Source: Aquarana catesbeiana
Lineage: Eukaryota > Chordata > Amphibia > Anura > Ranidae
Length of the DNA: 64,000 nt
Assembly: GCF_042186555.1 (NCBI RefSeq)
Contig: NC_133330.1
Location: 172,282,535 to 172,346,534, forward strand
Direction: 5' to 3'
Part shown: piece by piece, positions 53,757 through 64,000 of the stretch
Position numbering within the stretch: position 1 is the stretch's first letter
Layout of the letters: the number at the start of each line of letters is the position of its first letter
Program-made: the position numbers and the translations under genes
Notes under the pieces: model-generated
Told to the model about the DNA's origin: nothing
Database searches by the model: none
The model's input: only the letters and a program-made list of their open reading frames with translations

Positions 53757-54986
53757 CACATCACTAGAGGTCGACCGATATGGGTTTTTCTCTGGCCGAT
53801 GCCCATATTTACAAATCGCGGTGGCCGATGGCCGATATGTGATGCCGATTTTTTTGGGCCGATTTTTTTCTTTTTTTTCTTTTTTTTTTTCCCCTTCATC
53901 TCATAAAATCTAACAGTTAGACCCCTTTCACAATGGGGCGTTTTTCAGGCGCTTTTGGGCTAAAAATAGCGCCTGTAAAGTGCCTGTCAAACGGCTCCCC
54001 TGCAGTCTCAGTGTGATATCCCCGAGTGCTTTCACACTGAGGTGATGCGCTGGCAGGATGTTAAAAAAAAGTCCTGCATGCAGCATCTTTGGAGCGGTGT
54101 ATACCACCACTCCTGCCCATTGAAATGAATGTGCACCGCTGCCGAAGCACCTGCAAAGCGTTTCGGCAGCGGTGCTTCAGGGGCGCATTTAACCCCTTCC
54201 TCGGCCACTAGCTGGGTTATAAGCGCCCTGCTAGCAGCCGAATAGCGTTGCTAAAATGATGGTAAAGAGCCGCTAAAACTAGCAGCGTTTTACCGTCAAC
54301 GCATGCCTGCTCCAGTGTGAAAGCAACCTTCAGTGATACGGAAAATTTTTTACATTTAAACATTTATTAAACAAAACAAACCTCCAATCAGTTCACTTGT
54401 ATGTATAATTTAGATAAAAAAAATATAAAAAAACACCTCTCTTAAATATTAAATACACAAAAACAGGTAATCAAAACTTCTGGATGAAAAAAAATGGGCT
54501 AACTTTACTGCTTAGTTTTTTTTTAAATTTATTAGTGTATTTTTTTTTTTTTTTTAAATTGCATTTGAAAGACCGCTGCGCAAATACCGTGTGACATAAA
54601 ATATTGCAACAACCGCTATTTTATTCCCTAGGGTCTCTGCTAAAAAAAATATATATAATGTTTGGGGGTTCTAAGTGATTTTCTAGCAGAAAATACAGAA
54701 TTTTTACTTGTAAGCAACAAATGTCAGAAAAGATTTAGTCTTTAAATGGTTAAACTGAGAACTTCTACACACGGAGTTCAGTTCATTCATAATTGTAAAC
54801 ATTGTATCCTTCAGGTTCTTTTTATCAGATTTGGCAGGCTGCCCAGAGAGGGAAGTTGCTTCACACAGGCAACTTGCACTGACTTCTATTACAGAAGTCT
54901 TTTGCAAGTCGCGCTGAAGCTATATCGGCTTTTTTTATTAGCACAATCGGCCGATGCCGATATATCGGTCGACCTCTACACATCAC
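53757..54986. mobile_element. hAT-like non-autonomous element with exact 8-bp target duplication
   Basis: The element is 53765-54978, beginning TAGAGGTCGACCGATATGGG and ending ATATCGGTCGACCTCTA. CACATCAC flanks it on both sides (53757-53764 and 54979-54986). The interior has no transposase. It contains a nested MITE with a CCCCTTTCACAATGGGGCG tip (about 53917-54335) and AT-rich filler. TAGAGGTCGACC termini with 8-bp duplications are typical of a hAT subgroup. Confidence 0.93.
53917..54335. mobile_element. MITE nested in the hAT element
   Basis: CCCCTTTCACAATGGGGCG at the left and CTCCAGTGTGAAAGCAACC at the right are imperfect inverted tips. Inner GCAGCGGTG and CACCGCTGCC segments pair as a hairpin (54133 and 54167). 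No coding sequence. Confidence 0.6.
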
Positions 54987-55145
54987 TGCTGTAAAGAATG
55001 GTTATTTGAGCAGTTGTGTCCTTCCTGTCAGCTTGAAAGGTTTGGCCATTTTCCACTAATTTTTAGCAAATTATTTTTGTAAAATATAGAACAATGATGG
55101 CCATTTAATTAGAACAAATAAGGCCTCAAGTGTGTCCCAACTAAA

Positions 55146-56035
55146 AGCCAGGCATAATAAGCAAAACATATAAAGCTACAAAAGACTATTTTAAAGATTG
55201 CTGACAATACAGAAGATGATTAACCACACCTGTAGCATATTCACGTTTTTTTTTAGAGATTGAAAACCACTTCAGAAGACAGTCAGAAGCAGGGATTCTT
55301 GCAAAGAATTAATACCTACCTGTCCTGCTATCTATGTTACTGAACTTGCTTTGTTGAAGATCTAAGCTTGCTGACTTATTTAGGAGTGTGTTGGATTCCT
55401 GGATCGCCCGCTGTACTCTGTGGTTCCTGATGCAGAACGGTTCCTAGTTCACACAGTGCTGAGGGAAATTCTCACAGTTCCTCTCCAAAAAAGGTGAGCA
55501 CCAGTGGCAATTGCCCATGCTCAATTTTGATGATAAGAGTAGTCAAAAATACAGTATAAACTGATTTAATGTGGTTTAGGGGTTTCAAAGTTAAGCAGTC
55601 ATTGGACCCCAAGTGACTTTTGGACCCCCCCCCCTTTTTTTTTTTAAAGGCCAGTAAATATTCCTAATCGAATCGAATATAGTTTGTCCTCTTGAGCTAT
55701 AAAGAGGCTCTGGGGGTTCTATTCAAGCTTTTAAAGCTTAGGATTTTTTTTGCTGCTAGGAATTGCACTTTTGTCTGTTCATTTTATATTTTTCTATCAA
55801 TAAATGATTACATTTTAAGATTGTGGTGCCTAAAAAAAAATCCATCTAGGAGCTCACCATCCCAATATATCTTCAATTAAGTATGTGGCACTGTTGATTA
55901 TTGTCCTGCATCCATAGTACCACCCTGTGGTAATACTTCCCTTTGAAAATCAGTTTTAAATCTTAGTATTAGCTGTGTAGGAGTAGCTATTGTAAGCTCT
56001 AAAGTTGTGTTGTGCTTAGGATTCCTGGAGGATTG
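55146..56035. other. EDEM3 intron, no gene seen
   Basis: No element tips or domain-bearing frames. Short homopolymer runs (C then T at 55627-55645) are present. Confidence 0.4.
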
Positions 56036-56379
56036 ACTAAACCTGTAAATTCCATATCTTGAAATACAGGACAAGATACATGGTCAATATTCATAAAACC
56101 TGGGATGTAGGCTGGCAACTTTATACGATATGATTGGACACTGGCAAAACTTTTGAGGACACACCCCTGAGTATCCCCTATAACCCTTCCCCCACTCCAT
56201 GAGTCCTCAGTTTTGAAGCAATCAGAAAAATACAGAGTAACACAGAACAGAGGGAAGGGTGACCTGTGTCATGTACCCCAAAATATAGAAATTACAGGTA
56301 AGCCAAAATTCCTTTTATCGAACTGTACAGTACAGGACACAGGTTTAATATTCACAGACCCTGGGGCATCCCTAAACAA

Positions 56380-57000
56380 TGAATTATAAGGAAGGTGGGC
56401 AACAAGGGTAACAGAACTGTGCCAACAGGCCCAAGAATAATGAAGGTCAACAGAACCCACAGAGCACTGCTGCAGGAACCCTGTGGCTGCTGGGTGCTTT
56501 GGAGTAAGGCACAACAATGGAAGGAATATGTCTTAATTGAGGTGGAAGGCAGACACCTCAGGAAGAAAGAAGGGCCTTGGATGCAAAACTACTTTGTCCT
56601 TGTGAAAACAAGGAATGGCTCCTTACAAGGGAAAACCGCTAGTTCAGAGACAAGTATGACAGACGTGATAGCCACCAAGGAGGCTACTTTGCAGGAGGGA
56701 CAATACAAGAAGACCTCCCTGTTGGGTTTAGCAGGTGGTTTCTGCAGGGCAGAGAGAAGCATCAACAGTCATGCCTTTCAAACCAACGACTAAGCAGGAA
56801 GGAACAGGGGGCTCCAAGAGAGCAGATTTGGTAGAGGCCAGGGGTTGTCTCATAGCAGTCAGAGTATGTCTGTGTACCAGTTCTCTTTTTGTTTGAGATC
56901 AGCCTCAACAGAGTCCAAGGAATTATCAGAGCATCCAGTGCTAGAGAGTATCCTTGGTCATGGCCACAACCAGGTTTAATCTGGAAGCTAGGAAACCTGC
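56380..57000 (-). pseudogene. DIRS family 2 tyrosine recombinase remnant
   Basis: The minus translation reads KVASLVAITSVILVSELAVF and CKEPFLVFTRTK, corresponding to AITSARRVSELAALSCKEP in DIRS A. The catalytic Arg box SARR is replaced by SVIL, so the active site is lost. Many stops. Confidence 0.75.
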
Positions 57001-57029
57001 ATCCGACCTCCCTCTTCCCTGAAATATCA

Positions 57030-57290
57030 GGTTAAAAAGGATACGTTCACCGCTTTGAGGTAGGTTCTGGAGCCAACAGCCGCAAAGGCTGTTGCTACTT
57101 GTAGTTCATTCATTCGCACTCTTTTCAAAAAGTGACAGCTGGTACGGGTAACTTCTCCCTGTAGTGCTGTCACACAGAGGGCCCAGGTCGCCGAGCAGCT
57201 GCATGAGCAGAACAGGTTACAGGTTCCACCCTAAAAATGGGTGGAACATGTAACATGTTTGCAAAGGTGAACTTATCCTTTAACGATGAT
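57030..57290. mobile_element. MITE-like repeat
   Basis: AAAGGATACGTTCACCGCTTT at the left and GCAAAGGTGAACTTATCCTTT at the right are inverted tips. It lies within DIRS family 2 sequence. No coding capacity. Confidence 0.65.
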
Positions 57291-57418
57291 GGGGTAAAGG
57301 GTCCAGGTGGCGATGACTGAGGTATCACACCTTCAAATTGCCAAACTTCTGGGATGTGGACAGCAGAGATTGCTGGACAGTGTTTTTTTCATTCATGAGA
57401 TGATCTGGCTTGCTTCCC

Positions 57419-58968
57419 TTAACCACACATATACTGCAGCAGGGTGGCCCGGCTGCGCGAAACGTACCTGTACGTGGTTTCGTGCATGAGATAGTGTGGG
57501 CAAGCATGCCCGCTGCATGCCGGGGGGAGCGTGCGCGGGTTCGGCAGACTATGTCAGTCGGCCAACCGTGATCTCAAGGTGGATCCCTGTTCTGACAAGG
57601 GACAACGCTGAGATCGGCTGTTTCTAGTAATCAGGAACAAAGACTTCTGTGTTGTCCCAGTGAGCCCATCCCCCACACAGTTAGAACACACACTGAGGGA
57701 ACACAGTTAACCTTTGATCGCCCCTAGTGTTAACCCCTTCTCTGGCAGTGTCATTTATACATTGATCAATGCATTTTTTTTTTTTTTTTTTTAACACTGA
57801 TCACTGTACTGGTGTTACTGGTCCCCAAAAAGTGTCAATTAGGGTCAGATTTGTCCGCCGCAATCCTGCTAAAAATCATAGACCGCCACCATTACCAGTA
57901 AAAACAATAAAAATAAAAAAAAAATAAAATAAAATGGCATGCAATGCCAAGCTGCTGCTAACAAAGCAAACAAAATATTGGCATTCATTAAAAAGGGGAT
58001 TAATTCCAGAGATAAAACAATAATTCTCCCGCTCTACAAGATTCTGGTCCGGCCGCACCTAGAGTATGCTGTCCAGTTCTGGGCACCAGTCCTCAGGAAG
58101 GATGTACTGGAAATGAAACGAGTACAAAGAAGGGCAAAAAAGCTAATAAAGGGTCTGGAGGATATTAGTTATGAGGAAAGGTTGCGAGCACTGAACTTAT
58201 TCTCTCTGGAGACGAGAGACACTTGAGAGGGGATACGATTTCAATATACAAATACCATACTGGTGACCCCACAACAGGGATAAAACTTTTTCGCGAAGGT
58301 AGTTTAACAAGACTCGTGGCCACTCATTAAAATGAGAAGAAAAGAGGTTTAACCTTAAACGACGTAGAGGGTTCTTTACTGTAAGAGCAGAAAGTATGTG
58401 GAATTCCCTTCCACAGGCGGTGGTCTCAGTGGGGGGCATCGATAGTTTCAAGAAACTATTAGATAAGCATCTGAATGACCGCAACATACAGGGATATATA
58501 ATGTAATACTGACATATAATCACACACACAGGTTGGACTTGATGGACTTGTGTCTTTTTGCGAAATCACCTACTATGTAACTATATAAAATGTAAGTGCC
58601 CCTAAATCTATTCCCTATTTTGTAGACGCTATAACTTATTGGGATTTTTTTTTTTACCAAAAATATGTAGGAAAATACATACTGGCCAAAACCGATTAAT
58701 ACATTTTTTTTTGGATATGTAGCAGAAAGTAAAAAATAAATATTTTTTTTAAAAATTGCCACTTTTTTTATTTAGAGCGCAAAAAACAACAACTGCAGAG
58801 ATGATCAAATACCAAAAGAAAGCTCTATTTGTGGGAAAAAAGGACATAATTTTTGTTTGGGTACAACGTCGCACGAGCACGCAATTGTCAGTTAAAGCAA
58901 TGCAGTGCCGTATCCCAAAAAAGGCCTGGTCATTAAGGTGGTAAATCCTTCTGGGGCTGAGTGGTTAA
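57419..58968 (-). mobile_element. TTAA-flanked repeat, family R copy 4, carrying a LINE
   Basis: TTAA at 57419-57422 and 58965-58968 flanks the element, with tips CCACACATATACTGCAGC and the inverted end GGGGCTGAGTGG. Landmarks shared with copy 3 include AGTGTTAACCCCTTCTCTGG, CTATTTTGTAGACGCTATAA and CAAAAGAAAGCTCTATTTG. A LINE fragment (57937-58584) is inserted in the A-rich middle. Without it the copy is about 0.9 kb, like the others. Confidence 0.85.
57937..58584 (+). mobile_element. CR1/Rex/jockey-like LINE, 3' fragment
   Basis: The first part encodes QAAANKANKILAFIKKGINS, HLEYAVQFWAPVLRKD and RVQRRAKKLIKGLEDI, nearly the same as the LINE at 32934-33623. After a frameshift near 58213 it goes on in other frames to the CACCTACTATGTAACTATAT tail. 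ATAAAATG is present on both sides (57929-57936 and 58585-58592), a short target duplication. Confidence 0.9.
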
Positions 58969-59004
58969 AGCTGTAAGACTCTTGGTGCCCCTTGTTGACT
59001 TATG

Positions 59005-60324
59005 TACAGTGGATATAAAAAGTCTACACACCCCTGTTAAAATGTCAGGTTTCTGTGATGTAAAAGAAATGAGACAAAGATAAATTATTTCTGAATTTTT
59101 TCCACCTTTAAAGTGACCTATAAACTGTACAACTCGGTTGAACAACAAACTGAAATCTTTAAGGTAGAGGGAAGTAAAAAAAATAATAACATGGTTGCAT
59201 AAGTGTTCACACCCTTACACTATTACTTTGTTGAAGCACCTTTTGATTTTATTACAGAACTCAGTCTGTGTACGAGTCTATCAGCATGGCACATCTTGAC
59301 TTGGTAATATTTGCCCACTCTTCTTTGCAAAAACACTCCAAATCTGTCAGAATGCAAGGGCATCTCCCATGCACAGCCCTCTTCAGATCTCCCCACAGAC
59401 TTCCAATCAGAGTGTTTTTGCGCCAAACATAGCTTTTGGAATTATGGCCTAAAAGTTCATGGTTGGTTTCAGACCATAACACATTTTCCCACATGCCTTT
59501 GGGAGACTTCAGCTGTGTTTTTGCAAAATTTAGCCAGGCTTGGATGTTTTTCTTCGTAAGAAAATGCCTCCATCTTGCCACTCTACCTAGACATATAAAG
59601 AATGGGAGACTGTTGTCACATGTACCACAGAGTCAGTACTTGCCATATTTTCCTGCAGCTCCTTTAATGTTGCTGTAGGTCTCTTGGAAGCCTCACTGAA
59701 CATTTTTTTTCTCGTCTTTTCATAAATTTTGGAGGGATGTCCAGTTCTTGGTAATGTCACTGTTGTACCATATTTTCTCCACTTAATTATGACTGTCTTC
59801 ACTGTGTTCCGTGGTATATCTAATGCCTTGGAAATTCTTTTGTACCCTTCTCCTGACTGATACCTTTTAACAATGAGATCACTCTGATGCTTTGGAAGCT
59901 CTATGCGAACCATGGCTTTTGCTGTAAAATGTGACTAAGAAAATATCAGGAAAGACCTACTAGAACAGCCAAACTTTATTTGGGGTTAATCAAAGGTACT
60001 TTAAATGATGGCAGGTGTGTACTGACTCCTATTTAACATGAGTTTGAATGTGATTGCTTAATTCTGAACACAGCTACATCCCCAGTTTTAAGAGGGTGTG
60101 CACACTTATGCAACCCACTTATGCAACCACATTATTTTAGTTTTTTATTTTTACTTCCCCCTAAAGGATTTCAGTTTGTTTTTCAATTGAGTTGTACAGT
60201 TTATAGGTAACATTAAAAAAAAGGTGGAAAAATTCTGAAATTATTTATCTTTGTCTCATTTTTTTTTACACAACAGAAACCTGACATTTTAACAGGGGTG
60301 TGCAGACTTTTTATATCCACTGTA
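59005..60324 (-). mobile_element. Tc1/mariner transposon F, complete ends, internal deletion
   Basis: The element is 59007-60322, CAGTGGATATAAAAAGTCT to its inverted form, with TA on both sides. Terminal inverted repeats of about 210 bp contain CCTGTTAAAATGTCAGG and a TGCATAAGTGT(T)CACACC-type inner motif. At 1.3 kb it is shorter than a full Tc1, because the transposase has lost its middle. Confidence 0.94.
59261..59913 (-). pseudogene. Tc1 transposase F with catalytic core deleted
   Basis: 59587-59913 encodes the DNA-binding half (ERYQSGEGYKRISKALDI-type, NTVKTVIIKWRKYG). 59261-59581 continues KENVLWSETNHELLGHNSKS-type, then jumps from YVWRKNT to IGSLWGDLKRAVHGR. The block with the second Asp and SPDLNPIE is gone, and WSDET reads WSET. 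There is a frameshift between the two parts. It could only have moved with another transposase. Confidence 0.9.
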
Positions 60325-60489
60325 GATCCCTAGCTGTGGTGTTTTCGGACTTCACCCTGATTGGGTGTGATTGAAGAAGGAAGATTCAGTGGTTCAGAAC
60401 CATTTCGAGCTCGCCTTCCTCTGGTGACCTTGTTCCCTGAAATGTGAGGGACTGGAACACACCTACCCAGCAGAAGAGACTGTCATCTA

Positions 60490-61050
60490 TGGTTATCAGC
60501 TTCTAGTAATAACAGAAATTACTTTCCCATTGTTAAGGATGGGTTGGAAACCAACCAAGTTAAGGAATTTGTTGCTTGGCTGGACAGGAGCATGGACAGG
60601 TTGAGAAAAGAAGGTTTGTTTTCTGCCAACAAGAAGTTGTGTTGGAGAGGTCTTAAATAAAATGGCCTCACAGGAGGCCACTGTGAGGCCTAGAACTCTC
60701 ATACAGAATCTCAGGGGCGTCTCTTTGATCTCAAGTCCCAACAGCGAGTTCTGAGAGAGAGCAATTTGTTTTCTGGAAGGAAGACATTTGCTTGGGCTGT
60801 GTCTGTGTTTGCAGATAGCTAGATGTGAGAGGAGTCCTTCAGTAGATATTTAAGTCTAGACAGCCTGCGACCTGGATGCCCTGAGTTTCTAAAAGGGAAA
60901 GAAGGGGTGCAAGTACCTCTGTGAATGCTCCAAGAGAAGAGGATAGGCCAAAAGCCTGCAAGACAAACTGGAAGTGACTGTCTCCTACTGCAAAAGGAGC
61001 TGAGTGGATAAAGTGGAATATAAACATAGGTACGCTGGATGTCTACAGGT
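60490..61050 (-). pseudogene. DIRS family 2 reverse transcriptase / RNase H remnant
   Basis: 60839-61027 gives FAVGDSHFQFVLQAFGLSSS, then VLAPLLSLLETQGIQVAGCL, the RT palm as in DIRS B (FAVEGSHFQFVALPFSLATA). The YLDD loop reads CLDL. 60496-60741 gives LRFCMRVLGLTVASCEA of the connection to RNase H. Frames are broken. Confidence 0.85.
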
Positions 61051-61480
61051 GCCAATTATTCCACTTGTCCTAAAGGCATCAACTGTGTGGGAGTACAGTT
61101 TGGAACTCTATCTCGTATCCCTTTGAAACCACAATTTGAACCTGCAGGTATGAGACATCAGTGAATCACATGTGACAGATTCCTCCCCCCGTCCACACTC
61201 CTTGGAGAAAGGGGATCCTTTATTAGAGAGAAGGCTTGGGGGAAGAATTGGTGGATTTTGTGCTCCAAGTCTTGCGACAAAAGGGATTACTATTGGCTTA
61301 GAATGCAAAGCACCTCAACACTCTACACAGGCTTCAACTTCTGAGGCGGCAGAGGCCCTGGGGGAGGAGGGGCATGGAGCCTTCCGCTGTGTCAATTTGT
61401 CAACTTCTCCAAAGGGCATAAGACAGAGGTGTCTTTCACAAGAAAAGTTTAGCTGATCAGGCTTTAAACTACAGGATTCT

Positions 61481-62075
61481 TCGCATACGGATACAAAACA
61501 GCCATTCTGGAGATCTGGGCCATAACTGGTTCTAAAGCATCAACACAAAAAAAAAAAAATGGCAGAAGACAATTGCTGTAATTACTGAAAAAACTGTTCT
61601 GGAATACAGGATTTTTTGGCTGTATATTGTCCTAGTGCAATTTTCTGCAGTCTGGCAGACATAAATTGAAGCAATAGCTAGTTGTAGACCTGAGAGACAC
61701 TTACCTGCAAACGAAGCCTGTGTCGTTCCCGCTGCAGGCCACATCCATCTTCACCCATCTTACTTCCGGGGCTGCGGACTACGGCTGTGTGACCAGTGGG
61801 AGCCACACGCTTCTGAAGAAATGGCACGGGCGGATGACATCATCGGCACAGTTAACAGTAAATACCTCCTAAACGGCACACGTTTAAGAGATATTTACAA
61901 CACCTATAGGTAAACCATATTCTAGGCTTACCTATAGGTATAAATACAGGGAGGTTTGCAACCTCTTTAAGAGCATCTCAAACTTTCTGTAAGTAGAAAC
62001 TTTGAATGAACATTTTCAACTGGTACAATAAGATGTTTAAGACTTAGACAATGGTCTACTACTGGAACAAATTAC
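61481..62075. other. No gene; repeat-like in part
   Basis: 61690-61900 looks like an interspersed-repeat module (GCTGCGGACTACGGCTGTG, ATGACATCATCGGCACAG). CCTATAGGTAAACC and an inverted GCTTACCTATAGG pair lie at about 61902-61940. No supported frame. Confidence 0.4.
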
Positions 62076-62297
62076 TTTTTTTGTGAATTCTTTTTCTATT
62101 GGCTAGAGCTTGGCAATGGTTTTTGGAGAGCTGAAAATCTTTTCTGTATTTAGCAGGTCTCTTTGTATCTAAAGTGGCATGGTGAGACAGTGGAGAATCA
62201 AGTGAAACAACACCAGTGCTTTTGCGCACAGCAGAAGTGAGCATATTAACTTTAGTAAGCATACTGTGTGATGCCATTACATCAAGTGTATAGGAGC
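62076..62297 (-). other. Candidate exon of an unrecognised gene
   Basis: On the minus strand a T/C tract ending CCCCCAG is followed by 222 bases without a stop and then by A|GTAATT. Phase is 1 in and 1 out. The translation is protein-like: SYTLDVMASHSMLTKVNMLT, SAVRKSTGVVSLDSPLSHH, KRPAKYRKDFQLSKNHC. I do not recognise it. It does not resemble the EDEM3 segment expected here, and phase 1 at its end does not fit the phase-0 start of the PA exon. It may be a nested gene, a retro-derived piece or chance. Confidence 0.3.
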
Positions 62298-62369
62298 CTG
62301 GGGGAAAAAAAATCTTCTGCACTCTCCTCTAACAACACTTGAGACTAAGATTATACTCCGGATCCTGTT

Positions 62370-63987
62370 AAAATTCCCATTTTTTGAAAATATTTTATTA
62401 TATCTTTTCATGTGACAACACTGAAGAAATGACTCTTTGCTACAATATAAAGTAGTGAGTGTACAGATTGTATAACAGTGTAAATTTGCTGTCCCCTAAA
62501 AATAACTCAACACACAGCCATTAATGTCTAAACCGCTGGCAACAAAAGCGAGTACACCCCCAAGTGAAAATGTCCAAATTGGGCCCAAAGTGTCAATATT
62601 TTGTGTGGCCACCATTATTTTCCAGCAGTGCCTTAACCCTCTTGGGCGTGGAGTTCACCAGAGCTTCACAGGTTGCCAATGGAGCCCTCTTCCACTCCTC
62701 CATGAGGACATCACGGAGCTGTTGGCTGTTAGAAACCTTGCACTCCTCCACCTTTTGTTTGTGGATGCCCCACAGATGTTCAATAGAGTTTAGATCTGGA
62801 GACATGCTTGGCCAGTCCATCACCTTTCCCCCTTATCTTCTTTAGCAAGGCAGTAGTCGTCTTGGAGGTGTGTTTGGGGTCATAATCATATTAGAATACT
62901 GCCCTGTGGACCAGACTCCGAAGGAAGGGGATCATGATCTGCTTCAATATGACACAGTACATGTTGGAATTCATGGTGCACTCAATAAACTGTAGCTCCC
63001 AAGTGCCGGCAGCACTCATGCAGCCCCAGACCATGACACTCCCACCACCATGTTTGACTGTAGGCAAGACACACCACTCTTTGTAGTCCTCACCTGGTTG
63101 CCGTCACACACGCTTGACACTATCTGAACCATTTATCTTGGTCTCATCAGACCGCAGGACATGGTTCCAGTAATCCATGTCCTTAGTCTGCTTGTCTTCA
63201 ACAAACAGTTTGCTGGCTTTCTTGTGCATCATCTTTAGAGGGGGGCTTCTTTCTGGGACAACAGCCATGCAGACCAATGTGATGCAGTGTGCAGCGTATG
63301 GTCTGAGCATTGACAGGCTGACCCCCCCACCCCTTCAAGCTCTGCAGCAATGCCGGCAGCACTCATACATCTATTTCCCAAAGACAACCTCTGGATATGA
63401 TGCTGAGCACGTGCACTCAACTTCTTTGGTCGACCATGGCGAGGCCTGTTCTGAGTGGAACCTGTCCTGTTAAACCGCTGTATGGTCTTGGCCACCGTGC
63501 TGCAGCTCAGTTTCAGGGTCTCGACAATCTTCTTATAGACTAGGCCATCTTTATGTAGAGCAACAAATTTTTTTTTTCAGATCCTCAGAGAGTTCTTTGC
63601 CATGAGGTGCCACGTTGAACTTCCTGTGACCAGTATATGAGAGAGAGTGAAAGCGATAACACCAAACTTAACACACCTGCTCCCCATTCACACCTGAGAC
63701 CTTGTAACACTCGAGTCACATTACACTGGGGAGGGAAAATGGCTAATTGGGCCCAATTTGGACATTTTCACTTTGGGGTGTTCTCATTTTTGTTGCCAGC
63801 AGTTTAGAGATGGGCTGTGCGTTGTGTTATTTTAAGGAGACAGCAAATTTACACTGTTATACAAGCTGTACACTCACTACTTTACATTGTAGCAAAGTGT
63901 CATGTCTTCAGCGTTGTCACACGAAAAGATATAATAAAATATTTATAAAAATGTGAGGGGTGTACTCATTTTTTGTGAGATACTGTA
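62370..63987 (-). mobile_element. Tc1/mariner transposon G, right end intact
   Basis: The right tip GAGTACACCCC-type repeat ends ATACTG at a TA (63986-63987). Inner repeats ATAAAATATTT, AGTAGTGAGTGTACAG and GCTGGCAACAAAAGCGAGTA are mirrored near both ends. The outermost left bases are replaced by other sequence before about 62370. Size is about 1.6 kb. Confidence 0.88.
62593..63603 (-). pseudogene. Tc1 transposase G, disrupted
   Basis: The start codon is at about 63603. 63235-63495 encodes the DNA-binding half (IQRFNRTGSTQNRPRHGRPK, KLSARAQHHIQRLSL). 63104-63310 has the first catalytic segment with SDETKINGSDS, and 62593-62823 the last one, WPSMSPDLNSIEHLW. The protein is split over at least three frames, and a T run at 63570 adds a further shift. 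Confidence 0.88.
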
Positions 63988-64000
63988 AATACACAGTTTG

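Larger units (their letters stand above)
52905..55145. mobile_element. Old DNA transposon remnant split by a hAT insertion
   Basis: CACTCAGAGGTCACTATTAGG at 52919 is a typical tip of a common fish/frog DNA transposon, as I recall. 53560-53756 and 54979-55145 are internal parts (TGTCCAGTTTTGGCGAAGTG, GGTTATTTGAGCAGTTG, CTGTCAGCTTGAAAGG, ATGGCCATTTAATTAGAAC). The two flanks join without loss when the hAT is removed. Frames are too worn to call. A family R 393-bp-unit fragment occupies 52966-53475. Confidence 0.55.
56036..61480 (-). mobile_element. DIRS family 2 element, broken by two later insertions
   Basis: End motifs (ATCTTGAAATACAGGAC at 56057; TATCGAACTGTACAGTACAG at 56317) are followed on the minus strand by a recombinase remnant (56380-57000). 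After a TTAA repeat (57423-58964) and a Tc1 (59007-60322) come RNase H and RT remnants (60490-61050) and a gag-like tail (61170-61460). Order and orientation fit one minus-sense DIRS. The right end is not identified. Confidence 0.7.

Noticed and set aside
50198..64000. Further upstream EDEM3 exons (GH47 domain or the segment before the PA domain)
   Set aside because: I looked on the minus strand for the segment expected before TRGFVA and for mannosidase motifs and found none; the exons must lie beyond the window.

Overview
This is a vertebrate genomic window, most likely from an anuran amphibian and probably a true frog (ranid). That assignment is inference: it rests on an amphibian-like EDEM3 gene and on a repeat mix (DIRS tyrosine-recombinase retrotransposons, Tc1, hAT and Harbinger-type DNA transposons, TTAA-flanked repeats, a CR1/Rex-like LINE tail) that I recall from frog genomes. 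There are no operons, CRISPR arrays or bacterial features.

The only host gene I can support is EDEM3, on the minus strand. It is the ER mannosidase-like glycoprotein-degradation factor. Only its 3' part lies here: two exons of the PA domain (50032-50197 and 43171-43356), a possible 48-bp in-frame cassette exon (37450-37497), and the terminal coding exon ending in KDEL (30502-30878), followed by a 3' UTR. Exon phases join as 0-1, 1-1, (1-1), 1-stop. The GH47 catalytic part must lie beyond base 64000. The introns are about 5.7 to 6.7 kb and are packed with transposons.

Region by region: 1-8 kb holds a hAT-type foldback element, a full-length dead Tc1, remnants of a second DIRS family, and a second Tc1 that contains a foldback element and a Harbinger-type MITE. 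8-13.9 kb is a field of palindromic MITEs, a hairpin and minisatellites. 13.9-26.1 kb holds two consecutive DIRS elements in the same orientation (sense = minus); the second has a 475-codon gag-like frame, degenerate RT/RNase H and recombinase frames, and 55-bp terminal inverted repeats. 26.1-30.5 kb is a chimeric Tc1 remnant, unique sequence and the EDEM3 3' UTR. 30.5-50.2 kb is the EDEM3 exons and introns, with a LINE, TTAA-flanked repeats, MITEs, a Tc1 fragment, DIRS fragments and a V-SINE. 50.2-64 kb is the next EDEM3 intron, with an L1 bounded by 19-bp target duplications, a hAT inside an older DNA transposon, a DIRS element disrupted by a TTAA repeat (itself carrying a LINE) and by a Tc1, a possible unassigned exon (62076-62297), and another Tc1.

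Almost every other long reading frame belongs to a broken transposon or is a chance frame in a repeat. No transposon here looks autonomous. The main interest is the candidate EDEM3 cassette exon, several insertions whose empty site or target duplication can be read directly, and layered nesting that gives a relative order of transposon activity.
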